Assembly (NCBI GenBank): GCA_903923905.1
Contig: CAIXZH010000024.1
Location: forward strand, 1 to 64,000
Length of the DNA: 64,000 bases
Reading direction: 5' to 3'
Source: an uncultured Bacteroidia bacterium
Lineage (GTDB): Bacteria; Bacteroidota; Bacteroidia; Bacteroidales; Prolixibacteraceae
Position 1 is the stretch's first letter; every line of letters begins with the position of its first letter. Under the pieces are notes generated by a model. It had not been told where the DNA came from, made no database searches, and was given only the letters and a program-made list of their open reading frames with translations. Positions 1-8,871 of the stretch are shown piece by piece. The translations under genes were made by a program, and so were the position numbers.

Positions 1-564
1 AGTGTATTTGCTGAAATTCAGGATTCGATTAATTTCATCTGGGGGATAAAGGCAAAACCAAATCGGGGTTTAATAAAATATTTATATAACCGGCTTATGT
101 CATTCTCAATGATTGGTTCAGTCGGATTTTTATTATTGGTTAGTTTAATCATCAATGCTTTAATTGATGTTCTAAGTAAACGGTTGGTAATCATCTTCCC
201 TCAGGATTCCGTTTATTTGTTTTATGCGGTTAATGTATTGGTGATATTTGTCATTATAACACTTTTATTCAGCATCATCTTCAAAACACTGCCTGACGGG
301 AAGATTGCCCTCGCCGATTGCCTGGTCGGAGCATCTTTCACTGCCCTTCTTTTTATGATCGGCAAATTTATAATTGGATTTTACCTTAGGAAGTATAATA
401 TTGCTTCTGTCTATGGCACAGCCGGTTCGGTTATTTTAATTCTGGTTTGGGTCTATTATTCAGCTATCATTCTCTATTTCGGTGCAGAATTTACAAAAGT
501 ATATGCTTTCAACCACGGACAGAAAATAATTCCCAATGCATACTCTATTCAAATCGATAAATAA
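1..564 (+). CDS. YihY/UPF0761 (BrkB-like) family membrane protein, C-terminal part
   Basis: The reading frame is open from base 1, so the ORF-track start at 97 is internal and the gene begins before the window. The visible part starts with the family-typical segment IWGIKAKPNRG followed by RLMSFSM, then about four hydrophobic stretches (around VGFLLLVSLIINAL, YAVNVLVIFVIITLLF, GASFTALLFMIGKF and GSVILILVWVYYSAIIL). It ends with the conserved YFGAEFTKVYA near the C terminus. The family are polytopic inner-membrane proteins of uncertain function; the old RNase BN assignment of YihY was wrong. Nothing in the neighbourhood narrows its role. The family call is by motif recognition; the N-terminal half cannot be assessed. 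Confidence 0.88.
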   Translation, partial: SVFAEIQDSINFIWGIKAKPNRGLIKYLYNRLMSFSMIGSVGFLLLVSLIINALIDVLSKRLVIIFPQDSVYLFYAVNVLVIFVIITLLFSIIFKTLPDGKIALADCLVGASFTALLFMIGKFIIGFYLRKYNIASVYGTAGSVILILVWVYYSAIILYFGAEFTKVYAFNHGQKIIPNAYSIQIDK

Positions 565-689
565 AATTGTCCGGCTGTATCCTAATTGTTGAAAATGTGT
601 GAATCATACAATTTAAATTAAAAGTTGTGTAACATTTTTCCCTTCTCTAAGACCCAACTTTGCCCTATTATTCACTCATAAAAACAACA

Positions 690-1487
690 ATGAAAAAAAC
701 ATTTTATTACCTCGCATTTGTAGCGCTTTTTATCAGCATTTCATTTTCGTCATGTGTTTCAAGCAAAAAATTTAAAGCTTCAGAAGCCAGAGTTGGTCAG
801 CTACAAGTTGACAGTGCAAATGTTCAAACGAAACTTAATGAATGCGATAAGAATGTAAAAGATCTGAATGATCAGAAGACCTCCTTGCTGAATGAAAATT
901 CATTGGTTTTAAATGATTTGAAATCACTTTCTACCGAATCAAAAATGACTATAGCTGACCAGGCAAGACGTTTGAAAAGCCTTCAGGATATGATTCAGGC
1001 ACAAAAGAATGTGATGAGCAAACTTAAAAACTCAATAGCAGCTGCTTTGATGAATTATAAAACTGATGAATTATCTGTATATACCAAAGATGGAAACGTA
1101 TATGTTTCACTGGCTGAAAAATTGCTTTTCAAATCGGGTAGTGATGTTGTCGATCCTAAGGGTAAGGAAGCGCTGAAATCTTTAGCACAGGTGCTTAACA
1201 GCACAAAAGAGATTACCGTAATGATTGAAGGTCATACCGATAATGTCCCGATCAAAACAAATATATTTAAAGATAATTGGGACCTCAGCACTGCAAGAGC
1301 AACCTCTATTGTCCGTATACTGACAAAAGATAATGGATTTGATCCAAGTCGTATTACTGCATCAGGTAAAAGTCAATTTCACCCTGTTAAAGAAAATGAT
1401 ACCGTTGAAGGACGTGCCGGAAACCGCAGGACTGAAGTCATACTTTCCCCTGATTTAAAAGAGCTGTATAAGCTTTTGGAACAATAA
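690..1487 (+). CDS. OmpA-family peptidoglycan-binding lipoprotein
   Basis: The ORF track starts at a TTG (660). I prefer the ATG at 690, which gives a clean lipoprotein signal, MKKTFYYLAFVALF..SFSSC, with the lipobox cysteine at residue 21. A heptad-rich, probably coiled-coil region follows (roughly residues 25-110), and then an OmpA C-terminal domain (about 130-255). That domain carries EGHTDN (T183/D184) and the NRRTEV motif, which bind meso-diaminopimelate of peptidoglycan in the family. It should be an outer-membrane-anchored, periplasmic protein tethering membrane to wall. It sits about 125 bp after the YihY-like gene and 44 bp before a small exported protein; co-transcription is possible but unproven. 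Confidence 0.9.
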   Translation: MKKTFYYLAFVALFISISFSSCVSSKKFKASEARVGQLQVDSANVQTKLNECDKNVKDLNDQKTSLLNENSLVLNDLKSLSTESKMTIADQARRLKSLQDMIQAQKNVMSKLKNSIAAALMNYKTDELSVYTKDGNVYVSLAEKLLFKSGSDVVDPKGKEALKSLAQVLNSTKEITVMIEGHTDNVPIKTNIFKDNWDLSTARATSIVRILTKDNGFDPSRITASGKSQFHPVKENDTVEGRAGNRRTEVILSPDLKELYKLLEQ

Positions 1488-1531
1488 TATTTAAAAGTGT
1501 CTTTAATTCATACAAATGTAAATTTTAGTAA

Positions 1532-1975
1532 ATGAAAACTTTAAAATTAAAATTAATAGTATTAGGAATCGCAGTATTCTTTGCCGGTGCAGTAAATGCA
1601 CAAGTTTCTGTCCGCTTAAACTTAGGTTCTCCACCTTCATGGGGTCCTTCCGGTTATTCTGATGCCCGTTATTATTACCTGCCCGATGTGGAAGCCTATT
1701 ATGATGTTCAAAATTCGATGTTTATTTATTCCAATGGAAAAACATGGGTTCACAGGTCCAATCTGCCTGGACGTTACAGGAATTATGACTTGTATGGCGG
1801 ATACAAAGTGGTTATGAAGGACTATCACGGGAATACTCCTTATGCTCAATTTAATGATCATAAAAGGATGTATAACAAAGGTTACCGGGGTGAAGCGCAA
1901 AAAACGATAGGCGAGAGGCCGGGGAAAGGAAAACATGCAAATAAAAATAACCACGAAGACAATCACCGAAATTAA
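1532..1975 (+). CDS. small exported protein of unknown function
   Basis: 147 aa with a clear signal peptide (MKTLKLKLIVLGIAVFFAG, cleavage probably after VNA). The mature part is rich in Tyr, Gly and Asn and contains ARYYYLPDVEAYYD and NGKTWVHRSNLPGRYRNYDL. Its C terminus is strongly basic and hydrophilic (GKGKHANKNNHEDNHRN). Similar short Tyr-rich secreted proteins are common and unnamed in Bacteroidota. It lies between an OmpA lipoprotein and a small barrel protein, so an envelope location is the reasonable inference. No catalytic motif is visible, and no function is assigned. Confidence 0.75.
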   Translation: MKTLKLKLIVLGIAVFFAGAVNAQVSVRLNLGSPPSWGPSGYSDARYYYLPDVEAYYDVQNSMFIYSNGKTWVHRSNLPGRYRNYDLYGGYKVVMKDYHGNTPYAQFNDHKRMYNKGYRGEAQKTIGERPGKGKHANKNNHEDNHRN

Positions 1976-2027
1976 GTAAGGATGAAAATTCAAAGTAAAT
2001 TTCAATAATTAATTATAAATCAATACT

Positions 2028-2561
2028 ATGAAAACACCAATTTTTATTTTGCTCTTATTCCTGGGAATGACTGTCACTAATTTGTCGGCGCAGGATTCCA
2101 ATTATTCTGAAAAACATGGAAATACCCTGAACTTAGGTTTTGGCGTTGGAGGGTATTCCGGTTATTATGGAAATACAGTCAGCACCCTGCCGGTTTTTAA
2201 TATTAATTATGAATTTGATGTGGCTAAAAATTTCACCCTGGCGCCATTCGCTTCATTTATTTCTTATCATCAGAATTATTACCGGGAAACAGCCATTCCA
2301 ATAGGTGGGAAAGGGAGTTATTATTTTGATCAGATTTTAGGAGCCAGCAAAGACTGGGATTTTTATCTGGCAGGCTCAGTTGGATTCACAGTGGTCAATA
2401 CCACCTGGGATAATGGTTATTCGCAGGATGGTAACTATCATACAATCAACCCGCTGTTTCTTGATTTTCATGCCGGGGCAGAATACCATTTAAATCGTAA
2501 ACTAGGTTTATTCCTTGACCTTTCGACTGGCGTTTCAACATTGGGGATTGCTTTCCATTAA
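2028..2561 (+). CDS. small outer-membrane beta-barrel protein
   Basis: 177 aa: a signal peptide (MKTPIFILLLFLGMTVTNLSAQ, cleavage after SAQ) followed by alternating amphipathic strands rich in aromatics and glycine (LNLGFGVGGYSGYYG, NYEFDVAKNFTLAPF, FYLAGSVGFTVVNTTW, GAEYHLNRKLGLFLDLSTGVS). It ends near a terminal phenylalanine (GIAFH), as in 8-stranded OmpW/OmpX-like barrels. It probably resides in the outer membrane; the substrate is unknown. It follows the preceding exported protein by 52 bp on the same strand and is followed by a hairpin terminator. Confidence 0.78.
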   Translation: MKTPIFILLLFLGMTVTNLSAQDSNYSEKHGNTLNLGFGVGGYSGYYGNTVSTLPVFNINYEFDVAKNFTLAPFASFISYHQNYYRETAIPIGGKGSYYFDQILGASKDWDFYLAGSVGFTVVNTTWDNGYSQDGNYHTINPLFLDFHAGAEYHLNRKLGLFLDLSTGVSTLGIAFH

Positions 2562-2578
2562 TTTTAAGACAAAGAATT

Positions 2579-2613
2579 TATTGGGTTCAATATTTGAACT
2601 CAATAGATTTTTT
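2579..2613 (+). terminator. rho-independent terminator after the small barrel gene
   Basis: Stem TATTGGGTTCAA / TTGAACTCAATA, 12 pairs including one G-T pair and with only a 2-nt apparent loop (the inner A-T pairs would open). It is followed by a T-rich run. It lies 18 bp after the stop codon of the 2028-2561 gene. Confidence 0.7.
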
Positions 2614-2754
2614 CCTTTAAAGAAGGATCTGATACCATCAAAATTCCTGAAAGGAAGCCAGCAAATAGCCATTTATGAATAATAGCAAGCAGAAATGAGA
2701 ATTATTGGGACTTCAATTCTGCACTTGTGGGATTCAAAATCAATTTATATAAAG

Positions 2755-3243
2755 ATGAAAACTGGAATTTTTATTTTATTAATATTTTTGTTAACCTCTT
2801 GTTTCACGTTGATTGAAACAACAGCCCCGAAATCAGGAGAAATTATTGAGGTAAAGGGGACAAAAGATGAACTATTCATTAGGTCCAATCAATGGATGGT
2901 TAAGGCATTTACCAATGGGAAAAGTGTGATCCAATCACAAGACAAACAGACCGGGAAAATTATAGGCAAATATTTATTACATGGAGAGTTTGGGATTCAA
3001 AGTCAGTATGGATTCATACAGCAGTCTCCAGATGCATTTGCCTTGATTACTATTATAGTAAAAGATAATACTGCTCAAATAGTCATAGAACCTCAGGGAA
3101 GTTGGAAAAGTATTGCTAACGGGAGGAAAGTGGGATACGGTGATAAATACGGATATACTTCCGAAAGAGCGCAGGAGGATCTTAGGGTATTAATTAATAG
3201 TTACAAGGATTATATTCCCTCCAATATAAATCTGCAAAAATAA
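2755..3243 (+). CDS. putative small lipoprotein, unknown function
   Basis: The track begins at 2695, but the ATG at 2755 yields a proper lipoprotein signal (MKTGIFILLIFLLTSC, lipobox LTSC), so I use it; the upstream 20 residues are probably not translated. The mature protein of about 147 aa contains EVKGTKDELFIRSNQWMVKAF and a basic mid-region. No recognised domain or catalytic motif is seen. A plausible role is a periplasm-facing lipoprotein. It has its own short transcription unit, lying after a terminator and before a long AT-rich gap. Confidence 0.65.
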   Translation: MKTGIFILLIFLLTSCFTLIETTAPKSGEIIEVKGTKDELFIRSNQWMVKAFTNGKSVIQSQDKQTGKIIGKYLLHGEFGIQSQYGFIQQSPDAFALITIIVKDNTAQIVIEPQGSWKSIANGRKVGYGDKYGYTSERAQEDLRVLINSYKDYIPSNINLQK

Positions 3244-3827
3244 ACCTTTCACATAGAGGTCTGACTTTACAGTTCAGATTACAATTTATAAACTCCAAAG
3301 TGATCAAACTACTTCCAAATAATTATCTACTGTATTTTTGTTTGATTTCAAACATCTTCCTTTTTTAGTTTTTTACAGTTTTAAAGCTAAATCCCATATT
3401 TTTGAATACTTTTAATTCTGATTAATTTTAAATTTGCAAAGGGTATTTCTTATTACAGTTGACTTTGAATAACTAAAATACAAATGCAATGAAATTTTAT
3501 ACCATTTATTTGCTGGATACAAATTTATGTAAAGTTTTATGCCTGCAAAGGAAGATATAACAACCTAGATATCAATGCTTAAACATTATTAATTAAGATA
3601 TATGAGGATATTATTTATGATATGCATTTATATAGTTGATATTCAGATATTTAACTTTTCACGAATCAAATCCGGCTACCCCGACAAAATAATTATAACT
3701 AATTTATATTTCAGAAGTTTGCATTTCATAAAATCGCAACCTAAAAAGTTGAATATGGTTGACTGCTGAATTGAACTAACGAAAAGACCCAACAAACTCC
3801 AAATATTTTCAACCAAATAACTCAAAA
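3244..3827. other. AT-rich intergenic stretch, nothing recognised
   Basis: About 580 bp of very AT-rich sequence. I see no tRNA-like fold, no strong hairpin with a T-tract and no ORF with coding character; the short minus-strand ORFs in the track here are low-complexity shadows. It may carry the promoter of the downstream SDR gene, but no convincing TAnnTTTG element stands out. Confidence 0.5.
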
Positions 3828-4556
3828 ATGAATATCTCAAATAATAAAATCTTAATAACAGGAGGTGCATCAGGAATTGGGTTAGGGTTAACCGAAAAAT
3901 TTCTCAGTGAAAATAACACGGTAATTGTATGCGGTCGAAGAGAGACTGCTTTAAATGAGATATCCCGTTTGTATCCTTCAGTAATTACCCGGGTCTGCGA
4001 CTTGTCAAAATCCAAGGAGAGAGAAGAACTCTACACCTGGATATCTCAAGAACATAATGATCTTAACATCTTGATCAATAACGCCGGCATCCAGAATTGG
4101 ATGGAAGTTTCAGATAACCACTTTTTTGAACGGGCAAAGGAGGAGTTGGCAATAAATATTGAAGCACCAATTCACCTGGTTTCACTATTTTTAAATTTAA
4201 AGTCACTGACTACAGTGATTAATGTGACCTCAGGCCTGGCTTACGTTCCACTGATCAAAGTGCCGGTATATTCAGCAACCAAAGCATTTATGAATTCTTA
4301 TACCCTTTCATTAAGACAACTGTTAAAACCCAGAGGAATTGAGGTAATCGCCCTGATTCCACCTGCATTGAATACCGATCTAGGTGGTATTGGGATACAC
4401 AATTCTGCCCCACCTGTACATGATTTTATCAATGCCGTATTTAAACAATTGAAAGAACAAAAATCGGATATTACCTTTGGGTTCAGCGAAGCAATGGCTA
4501 ATTCAGGACCTGAGGATTTGCGAAAAGCCTTTAACCGAATGAATGGGTCAAATTAG
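3828..4556 (+). CDS. short-chain dehydrogenase/reductase (DltE-like)
   Basis: 242 aa, the usual SDR length, cytoplasmic. The N-terminal NAD(P)-binding motif ITGGASGIGLGL lies at residues 9-20, with CGRRE suggesting NADP preference (Arg after beta-2). ILINNAGIQNW is the NNAG motif. Catalytic Ser is in NVTSGLAYV and Tyr/Lys in YSATKAF. The pattern resembles the DltE-like SDR group, whose substrates are mostly unknown. It stands alone after a long gap and 76 bp before a DUF1003 gene. The enzyme class is secure; the substrate is not. Confidence 0.88.
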   Translation: MNISNNKILITGGASGIGLGLTEKFLSENNTVIVCGRRETALNEISRLYPSVITRVCDLSKSKEREELYTWISQEHNDLNILINNAGIQNWMEVSDNHFFERAKEELAINIEAPIHLVSLFLNLKSLTTVINVTSGLAYVPLIKVPVYSATKAFMNSYTLSLRQLLKPRGIEVIALIPPALNTDLGGIGIHNSAPPVHDFINAVFKQLKEQKSDITFGFSEAMANSGPEDLRKAFNRMNGSN

Positions 4557-4632
4557 CAACACAAATAAAAATTACAGATTTTCAGAGTAAACAAGGAACC
4601 AAGAATAATTTAAACCAATAATATATAATACT

Positions 4633-5049
4633 ATGGAGTTTAGGAAAGACTGGCATCAAAGACATCATGATACATTAAAATTTGGTGATCACCTGGCAGA
4701 TTCTGTCGCAAAAGGAATGGGGTCATGGAGGTTTATTATCATTCAAACAATTTTGGTCATTCTCTGGATGGGATTAAATTTAGTGGGTTATTTTTTTCAT
4801 TGGGATGCCTACCCTTTTATTTTGCTCAATCTGGTCTTCTCAACTCAGGCAGCTTATGCAGCACCAATTATAATGATGGCCCAAAACCGACAGAATGACA
4901 GAGACCGAATGCAGGCCCAAGCTGATTATCAAACAAATATAGATGCGAAACTGGAAATAGAAGCGCTGGCTATTAAGTTAAAATCATTGGAAGTGGACAA
5001 ATTGGATAAAATCATTCAAATCCTCGGACAAATGAAAGAGGAAAAGTAA
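4633..5049 (+). CDS. DUF1003 family membrane protein
   Basis: 138 aa. A hydrophilic N-terminal segment is followed by two close transmembrane helices (RFIIIQTILVILWMGLNLVGYFF and PFILLNLVFSTQAAYAAPIIMMA). Directly after them comes the family signature AQNRQNDRDRMQAQADYQTN, and the tail is helical, possibly coiled-coil (LEIEALAIKLKSLEVDKLDKI). The signature is diagnostic for DUF1003, a widespread family without an established biochemical role. It is followed 57 bp later by a GNAT acetyltransferase on the same strand. Confidence 0.9.
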   Translation: MEFRKDWHQRHHDTLKFGDHLADSVAKGMGSWRFIIIQTILVILWMGLNLVGYFFHWDAYPFILLNLVFSTQAAYAAPIIMMAQNRQNDRDRMQAQADYQTNIDAKLEIEALAIKLKSLEVDKLDKIIQILGQMKEEK

Positions 5050-5106
5050 ATCAGGACTATTCTCTCATATTAACCTTCCTTTCGCAATTTTTTACTGTTA
5101 TTCAAT

Positions 5107-5640
5107 ATGATAACAGAAACCAGGGATCATAAGCAAATTGATTCACAGTATCTTAATTCCAATGACTTTGAGAGCTTGATGCGTTACTTTAATGGTCTGA
5201 GTAACGAAACAAAAAGAAGATTTGGGCCACACCTGTTTGACCAGCAATCAGTCATGGACTTTTATGAAAACGGGGACCAAAACCGGGGATTTTTGGCAAT
5301 TGACACTAAAACGAATGCCATAATTTCGTATGCCATCATAAAACAAGGTTTTCAATCCAGGCTCCAGAAATATGGTTTAAAACTTGACAATCAAACCGAT
5401 TGCACCTTTGCACCGTCGGTTGCCGATATGTGGCAGGGTATAGGGGTGGGAATAGCCATGCTCCATTTTATAATATCTGAAATTCAAGAGATAGGAATAA
5501 ACCGCATTATTTTATGGGGCGGTGTGCAAAGCAATAATGTACATGCAAAAAATCATTACCTGAAAGCTGGCTTCAAAGTTTTGGGATACTTTGAATACCA
5601 CGGTCAGAACGAAGATATGATACTGGAGCTAAAAGTGTAG
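5107..5640 (+). CDS. GNAT-family N-acetyltransferase
   Basis: 177 aa. The acetyl-CoA pyrophosphate-binding motif A appears as MWQGIGVGIAMLHFIISEIQE (about residues 110-130), preceded by a core beta strand and followed by the conserved NVHAKNHYLKAGFKVLGYFEYHGQ, where the N-x-x-A and Y-x-x-x-GF elements match the family. The acceptor (protein, small amine or peptide) cannot be predicted. Convergent with the barrel gene at 5748-6977. Confidence 0.85.
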   Translation: MITETRDHKQIDSQYLNSNDFESLMRYFNGLSNETKRRFGPHLFDQQSVMDFYENGDQNRGFLAIDTKTNAIISYAIIKQGFQSRLQKYGLKLDNQTDCTFAPSVADMWQGIGVGIAMLHFIISEIQEIGINRIILWGGVQSNNVHAKNHYLKAGFKVLGYFEYHGQNEDMILELKV

Positions 5641-5747
5641 GCTACTACAAAAAAAATCCCAATGTGTTCCTCAGAATGATCAGGGAATAAATTATAACCT
5701 CTCATATTATTTCCCGGGATACAAAACAGAAAGTAAAATCGTCGAAA

Positions 5748-6977
5748 TCAATCGTATTTGCGGGGGATGAACCAACGTTCCCAAAGGCTGAAACTCCAAT
5801 TTAATTTAACATACGAAACAACGATCAGATTATTTTGAAGAGACCCTTGTCTGCCGGCTTCAACAGCAAAATTCATTGTATTCCTGTCCTTCCTTATGGG
5901 GATAGCCATTCCAAAGCTAGCTGCGTAGGTACTGATTTGAGTGCCGGAAATAACCATATAACCGGTCTGATAGAATGCACCAAACCGGTATCGTCTGGTT
6001 TGTCCTAACCGCTGGGAATCATACTTTGGCGCAATTTCCAAACCTACATGATAACTTTGATTAAGTGCCAGCCCCGAAGGATCCACGTTAACCAAAGCGT
6101 TTCTCCAATCGCTACGGTCATAATCGGCTGTGAAAAGATATTTGTCTTTGAACTGAAGCCCAATACCCAAAACCATATCAACAGGAAGTTTTATTTGGTT
6201 CTGTATATTTAACTGAGTAAGTACGATTGACGATCCGGAAGAAATAGTCAGGTCATTTGAACCATTTAAATAGGTGCTAAGTTTTGTTGTACCGGCTATG
6301 GTAAGCATGGTGTTTTTATTCAGTCTGCTTTGAAATTGAAAACCCGGTTTAAATGATGTACCAATGTAATTTGAATTATCCACACGGGTAATTGTTGAAC
6401 CCATAGGTGGATAGTCAAGATTTGTTTCTGATATGTTTCCCCACAAAACTGAACTTTGTAATCCTAAAGATAAATTCTTCCCGATTTTAGCACCCAGAGA
6501 TACAGAAGCCTCACTTAAACCGCCTCCCCCTTTATAGGTTGTAGGGTAAGAATAATTAGCACCATCCAAACTTTTAATGGTGGAAATTGTATACCCGACA
6601 CTACTCATCGGGTTCAAGGAAAATCCCAACCCAAAAGTCCGGTTGATCGGAAAGGCGAGGGCTGCCCAACTGAGGTTACCGTTGAGCACATTAACAGAAT
6701 TTAATGAATTTTGCAAGTCGGAAAATTTGATAGTAATACCTGCGTCAGTTTCCAAACTTTGAGCGGGTATAGCAGTCAATGAAGCAGGATTGGAAAAATT
6801 CAGAAAGACATCTGATTTCATTGCAATTCCGCTACCGCCCATTCCCATATTTCTACCGCCAGCTGCATTATCCAGCTCGCCGATTCCAAAAACTGAATAA
6901 GGGGAATTGGTGTTATTCTGCCCTGAAGCAATAAAAATTGATAGTAGAAATATTATTATTAATGCTAACCTTCTCAT
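5748..6977 (-). CDS. outer-membrane beta-barrel protein (FadL/PorV-like)
   Basis: The track ORF begins at 7082 and would overlap the upstream gene by 23 bp. The ATG at 6977 opens a signal peptide (MRRLALIIIFLLSIFIASGQ), so I use it (409 aa). The mature N terminus NSPYSVFGIGELDNAAGGRNMGMGGSG and then FLNFSNPASL are typical of a Bacteroidota outer-membrane family resembling FadL/PorV barrels. The remainder is repeated amphipathic beta strands. It lies 82 bp after the DUF4270 lipoprotein gene on the same strand, so the two are probably co-expressed envelope proteins. Confidence 0.78.
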   Translation of the reverse strand: MRRLALIIIFLLSIFIASGQNNTNSPYSVFGIGELDNAAGGRNMGMGGSGIAMKSDVFLNFSNPASLTAIPAQSLETDAGITIKFSDLQNSLNSVNVLNGNLSWAALAFPINRTFGLGFSLNPMSSVGYTISTIKSLDGANYSYPTTYKGGGGLSEASVSLGAKIGKNLSLGLQSSVLWGNISETNLDYPPMGSTITRVDNSNYIGTSFKPGFQFQSRLNKNTMLTIAGTTKLSTYLNGSNDLTISSGSSIVLTQLNIQNQIKLPVDMVLGIGLQFKDKYLFTADYDRSDWRNALVNVDPSGLALNQSYHVGLEIAPKYDSQRLGQTRRYRFGAFYQTGYMVISGTQISTYAASFGMAIPIRKDRNTMNFAVEAGRQGSLQNNLIVVSYVKLNWSFSLWERWFIPRKYD

Positions 6978-7059
6978 TCCAAATTTTTTATTAAATATTA
7001 ATTGATTTGATAGCAAATATAAAATCAGGTCTTGCCAACCAGAAATGCGAGCAAAAAAT

Positions 7060-8493
7060 CTAATTATTATAAACTTTATCAATATAGCAGTAAACGCTCA
7101 ATTTAAAAAGATTACCACTTGAATCAAATGGGGCAAAAGCAAAAGGATTTAACATCATACCTGCCTTGGCTCCCACAGTACCAATCATCAGTGAATAACC
7201 GGTAAAGGTTGACGATGCCATTTCAGAAGCAAAAAAAGAAGTGGCATCAAGGATATAATAAGGTTGTTGATTAAAGGCAATCGGAATAATTTTATGGGCA
7301 TAAATATTACTCCCTACCGAAGACGCATACTGCTTTGCAATCACATTTCTACGATCCACAACAAACACAGCTAGCGTATCAGGAAGTGGATTATTTGAAA
7401 GTGTCGGAAAGCGGGTATTTGTGGTGGTATAGGAACCAAGAAGCGGCGTTAACCGGATCTGGGCACTGATAAGGATCAGATTCTTGGCATATCCTTTCAA
7501 AGCTTCAGAACCGGGAATCCGGATTTTTGTATAGACTCCACTCCCAGCTTGTACCATGGTCTGATTAAAGGTGTTGCTACTAGGCACCTCACTACTACTC
7601 AATAATGGATTACTGGGCTGACTAATCGACCCAAGAAGGCTACCTGTTGAATTATATGAAATATGATTGTACCAGACACCGTTGGTATTAACAGCAAAGT
7701 TAAAGTAAGTGGGTACCTTTGGCTCTGTCGGATTCACCTGAGCGTGATAATATAACCTCATGGCAATTGATTTTTGGGATATCCCAACCGCAATCTGGTT
7801 TTGATTTACCGGAGATATAAAGGCAAGACCTGGCAAAAATAATTTAAAATAGGAGAGGTTGGATAAGGTATCAATCCATGTTCTGTTGATAATATTATTG
7901 AAAAGCGTCTGTCCATAATCATCGGAGAGACGAAAATAACAATCTCGTTTGTAGGTCGGACTAGGATAAAATTGGACCAGACCCAGATTTTGATCAGCCA
8001 GTTTAAATGTATCAACATTATACAAATACCCATCCAGGCCAAGTTTAAAGGCGGCTCTATTAAAGGTCGATCCATTGGAATTGGTACCTGTTATGGGATC
8101 CAGGCGTTTAACATTGAACGAAATTAACTTGGTAGTATCTCCAATGTAATACCCATCGTAATTATATTTAATAACCAGTGAATCATAGACCAAATCTGTT
8201 TGTAAAACAGTTGGGAAAGAACTGTTACTGATTTGAAAGTAAGGGCTGCTCGTCACAGTTCCTGTAAGGCTATTCTGATAACCCCCAATTAATAACCTGC
8301 TTAATTTGCTAGAAACAATGGAATCTAAATGGACGGTTGAAGAAACCATTTGCATTGTATCGATCAAAACAACTCCTGAAGTTGAATTGACGAAATTTGC
8401 ACCCATCTGGAAATCTTGAACGTTTGTTAAATTACACGAAAAAAGAAAAGCTGTAAACAAAAACCCAGCTATAGCTCGAAAACTTCTTTCCAT
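7060..8493 (-). CDS. DUF4270 family lipoprotein
   Basis: 477 aa starting at ATG, with a lipoprotein signal (MERSFRAIAGFLFTAFLFSC, cysteine 20). The mature part has the DUF4270 layout: an early segment DFQMGANFVNSTSGVVLIDTMQM, then SRLLIGGYQNSLTGTVTSSPYFQI and VYDSLVIKYNYDGYYIGDT. The region around RIPGSEALKGYAKNLILISAQIRL and the LAVFVVDRRN strand are also conserved in the family. The family is restricted to Bacteroidota, exported and functionally uncharacterised. The downstream barrel gene may be in the same operon. Confidence 0.87.
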   Translation of the reverse strand: MERSFRAIAGFLFTAFLFSCNLTNVQDFQMGANFVNSTSGVVLIDTMQMVSSTVHLDSIVSSKLSRLLIGGYQNSLTGTVTSSPYFQISNSSFPTVLQTDLVYDSLVIKYNYDGYYIGDTTKLISFNVKRLDPITGTNSNGSTFNRAAFKLGLDGYLYNVDTFKLADQNLGLVQFYPSPTYKRDCYFRLSDDYGQTLFNNIINRTWIDTLSNLSYFKLFLPGLAFISPVNQNQIAVGISQKSIAMRLYYHAQVNPTEPKVPTYFNFAVNTNGVWYNHISYNSTGSLLGSISQPSNPLLSSSEVPSSNTFNQTMVQAGSGVYTKIRIPGSEALKGYAKNLILISAQIRLTPLLGSYTTTNTRFPTLSNNPLPDTLAVFVVDRRNVIAKQYASSVGSNIYAHKIIPIAFNQQPYYILDATSFFASEMASSTFTGYSLMIGTVGAKAGMMLNPFAFAPFDSSGNLFKLSVYCYIDKVYNN

Positions 8494-8871
8494 ATTTTTT
8501 GATGCGAAAGTATTTGAAGTTTTTATTTGACCCTAAATTATTATACCAACGCCTATTTTTAACCGACGAATAAATATGAGAACACGTTTCAAATATATAC
8601 TGTATACTGATTATTAGTATTTTTACACGTATTTTTAGTATTTACTAATAATTCATAACCTGTCTAAATATATTCATCGATTTTATAAAGCTTTATATCG
8701 ACAATATATCACTGTTTATCCTGTTTCGTTTTTAAAGATCTAAAGGCTATCATAGTTTTGAGGCAGCATTAAATAAAGGCAGCAACAATATAAAATGCTC
8801 GCTTAGTATAAGACAAAACAGATTTCTGCTTGTCTAATTTAAATAGTTGAAATTTATTAAAATGTAAATTA
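8494..8871. other. AT-rich divergent intergenic region with a long-range inverted repeat
   Basis: 378 bp between two divergent lipoprotein genes. It contains TTATTAGTA (8611-8619) and its exact complement TACTAATAA (8643-8651), and separately the 12-bp palindrome ATAAAGCTTTAT near 8684-8695. No ORF or RNA gene is recognised. Either element could be a regulatory site for the Kelch or DUF4270 gene; this is inference only. Confidence 0.4.

Noticed and set aside
1637-2005. Minus-strand ORF opposite the small exported protein
   Set aside because: No start context or family match, and it overlaps a better-supported gene completely.
5640-5747. Terminator GGGAATAA..TTATTTCCC between convergent GNAT and barrel genes
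   Set aside because: Long loop, one bulge and no T-tract make it unconvincing.
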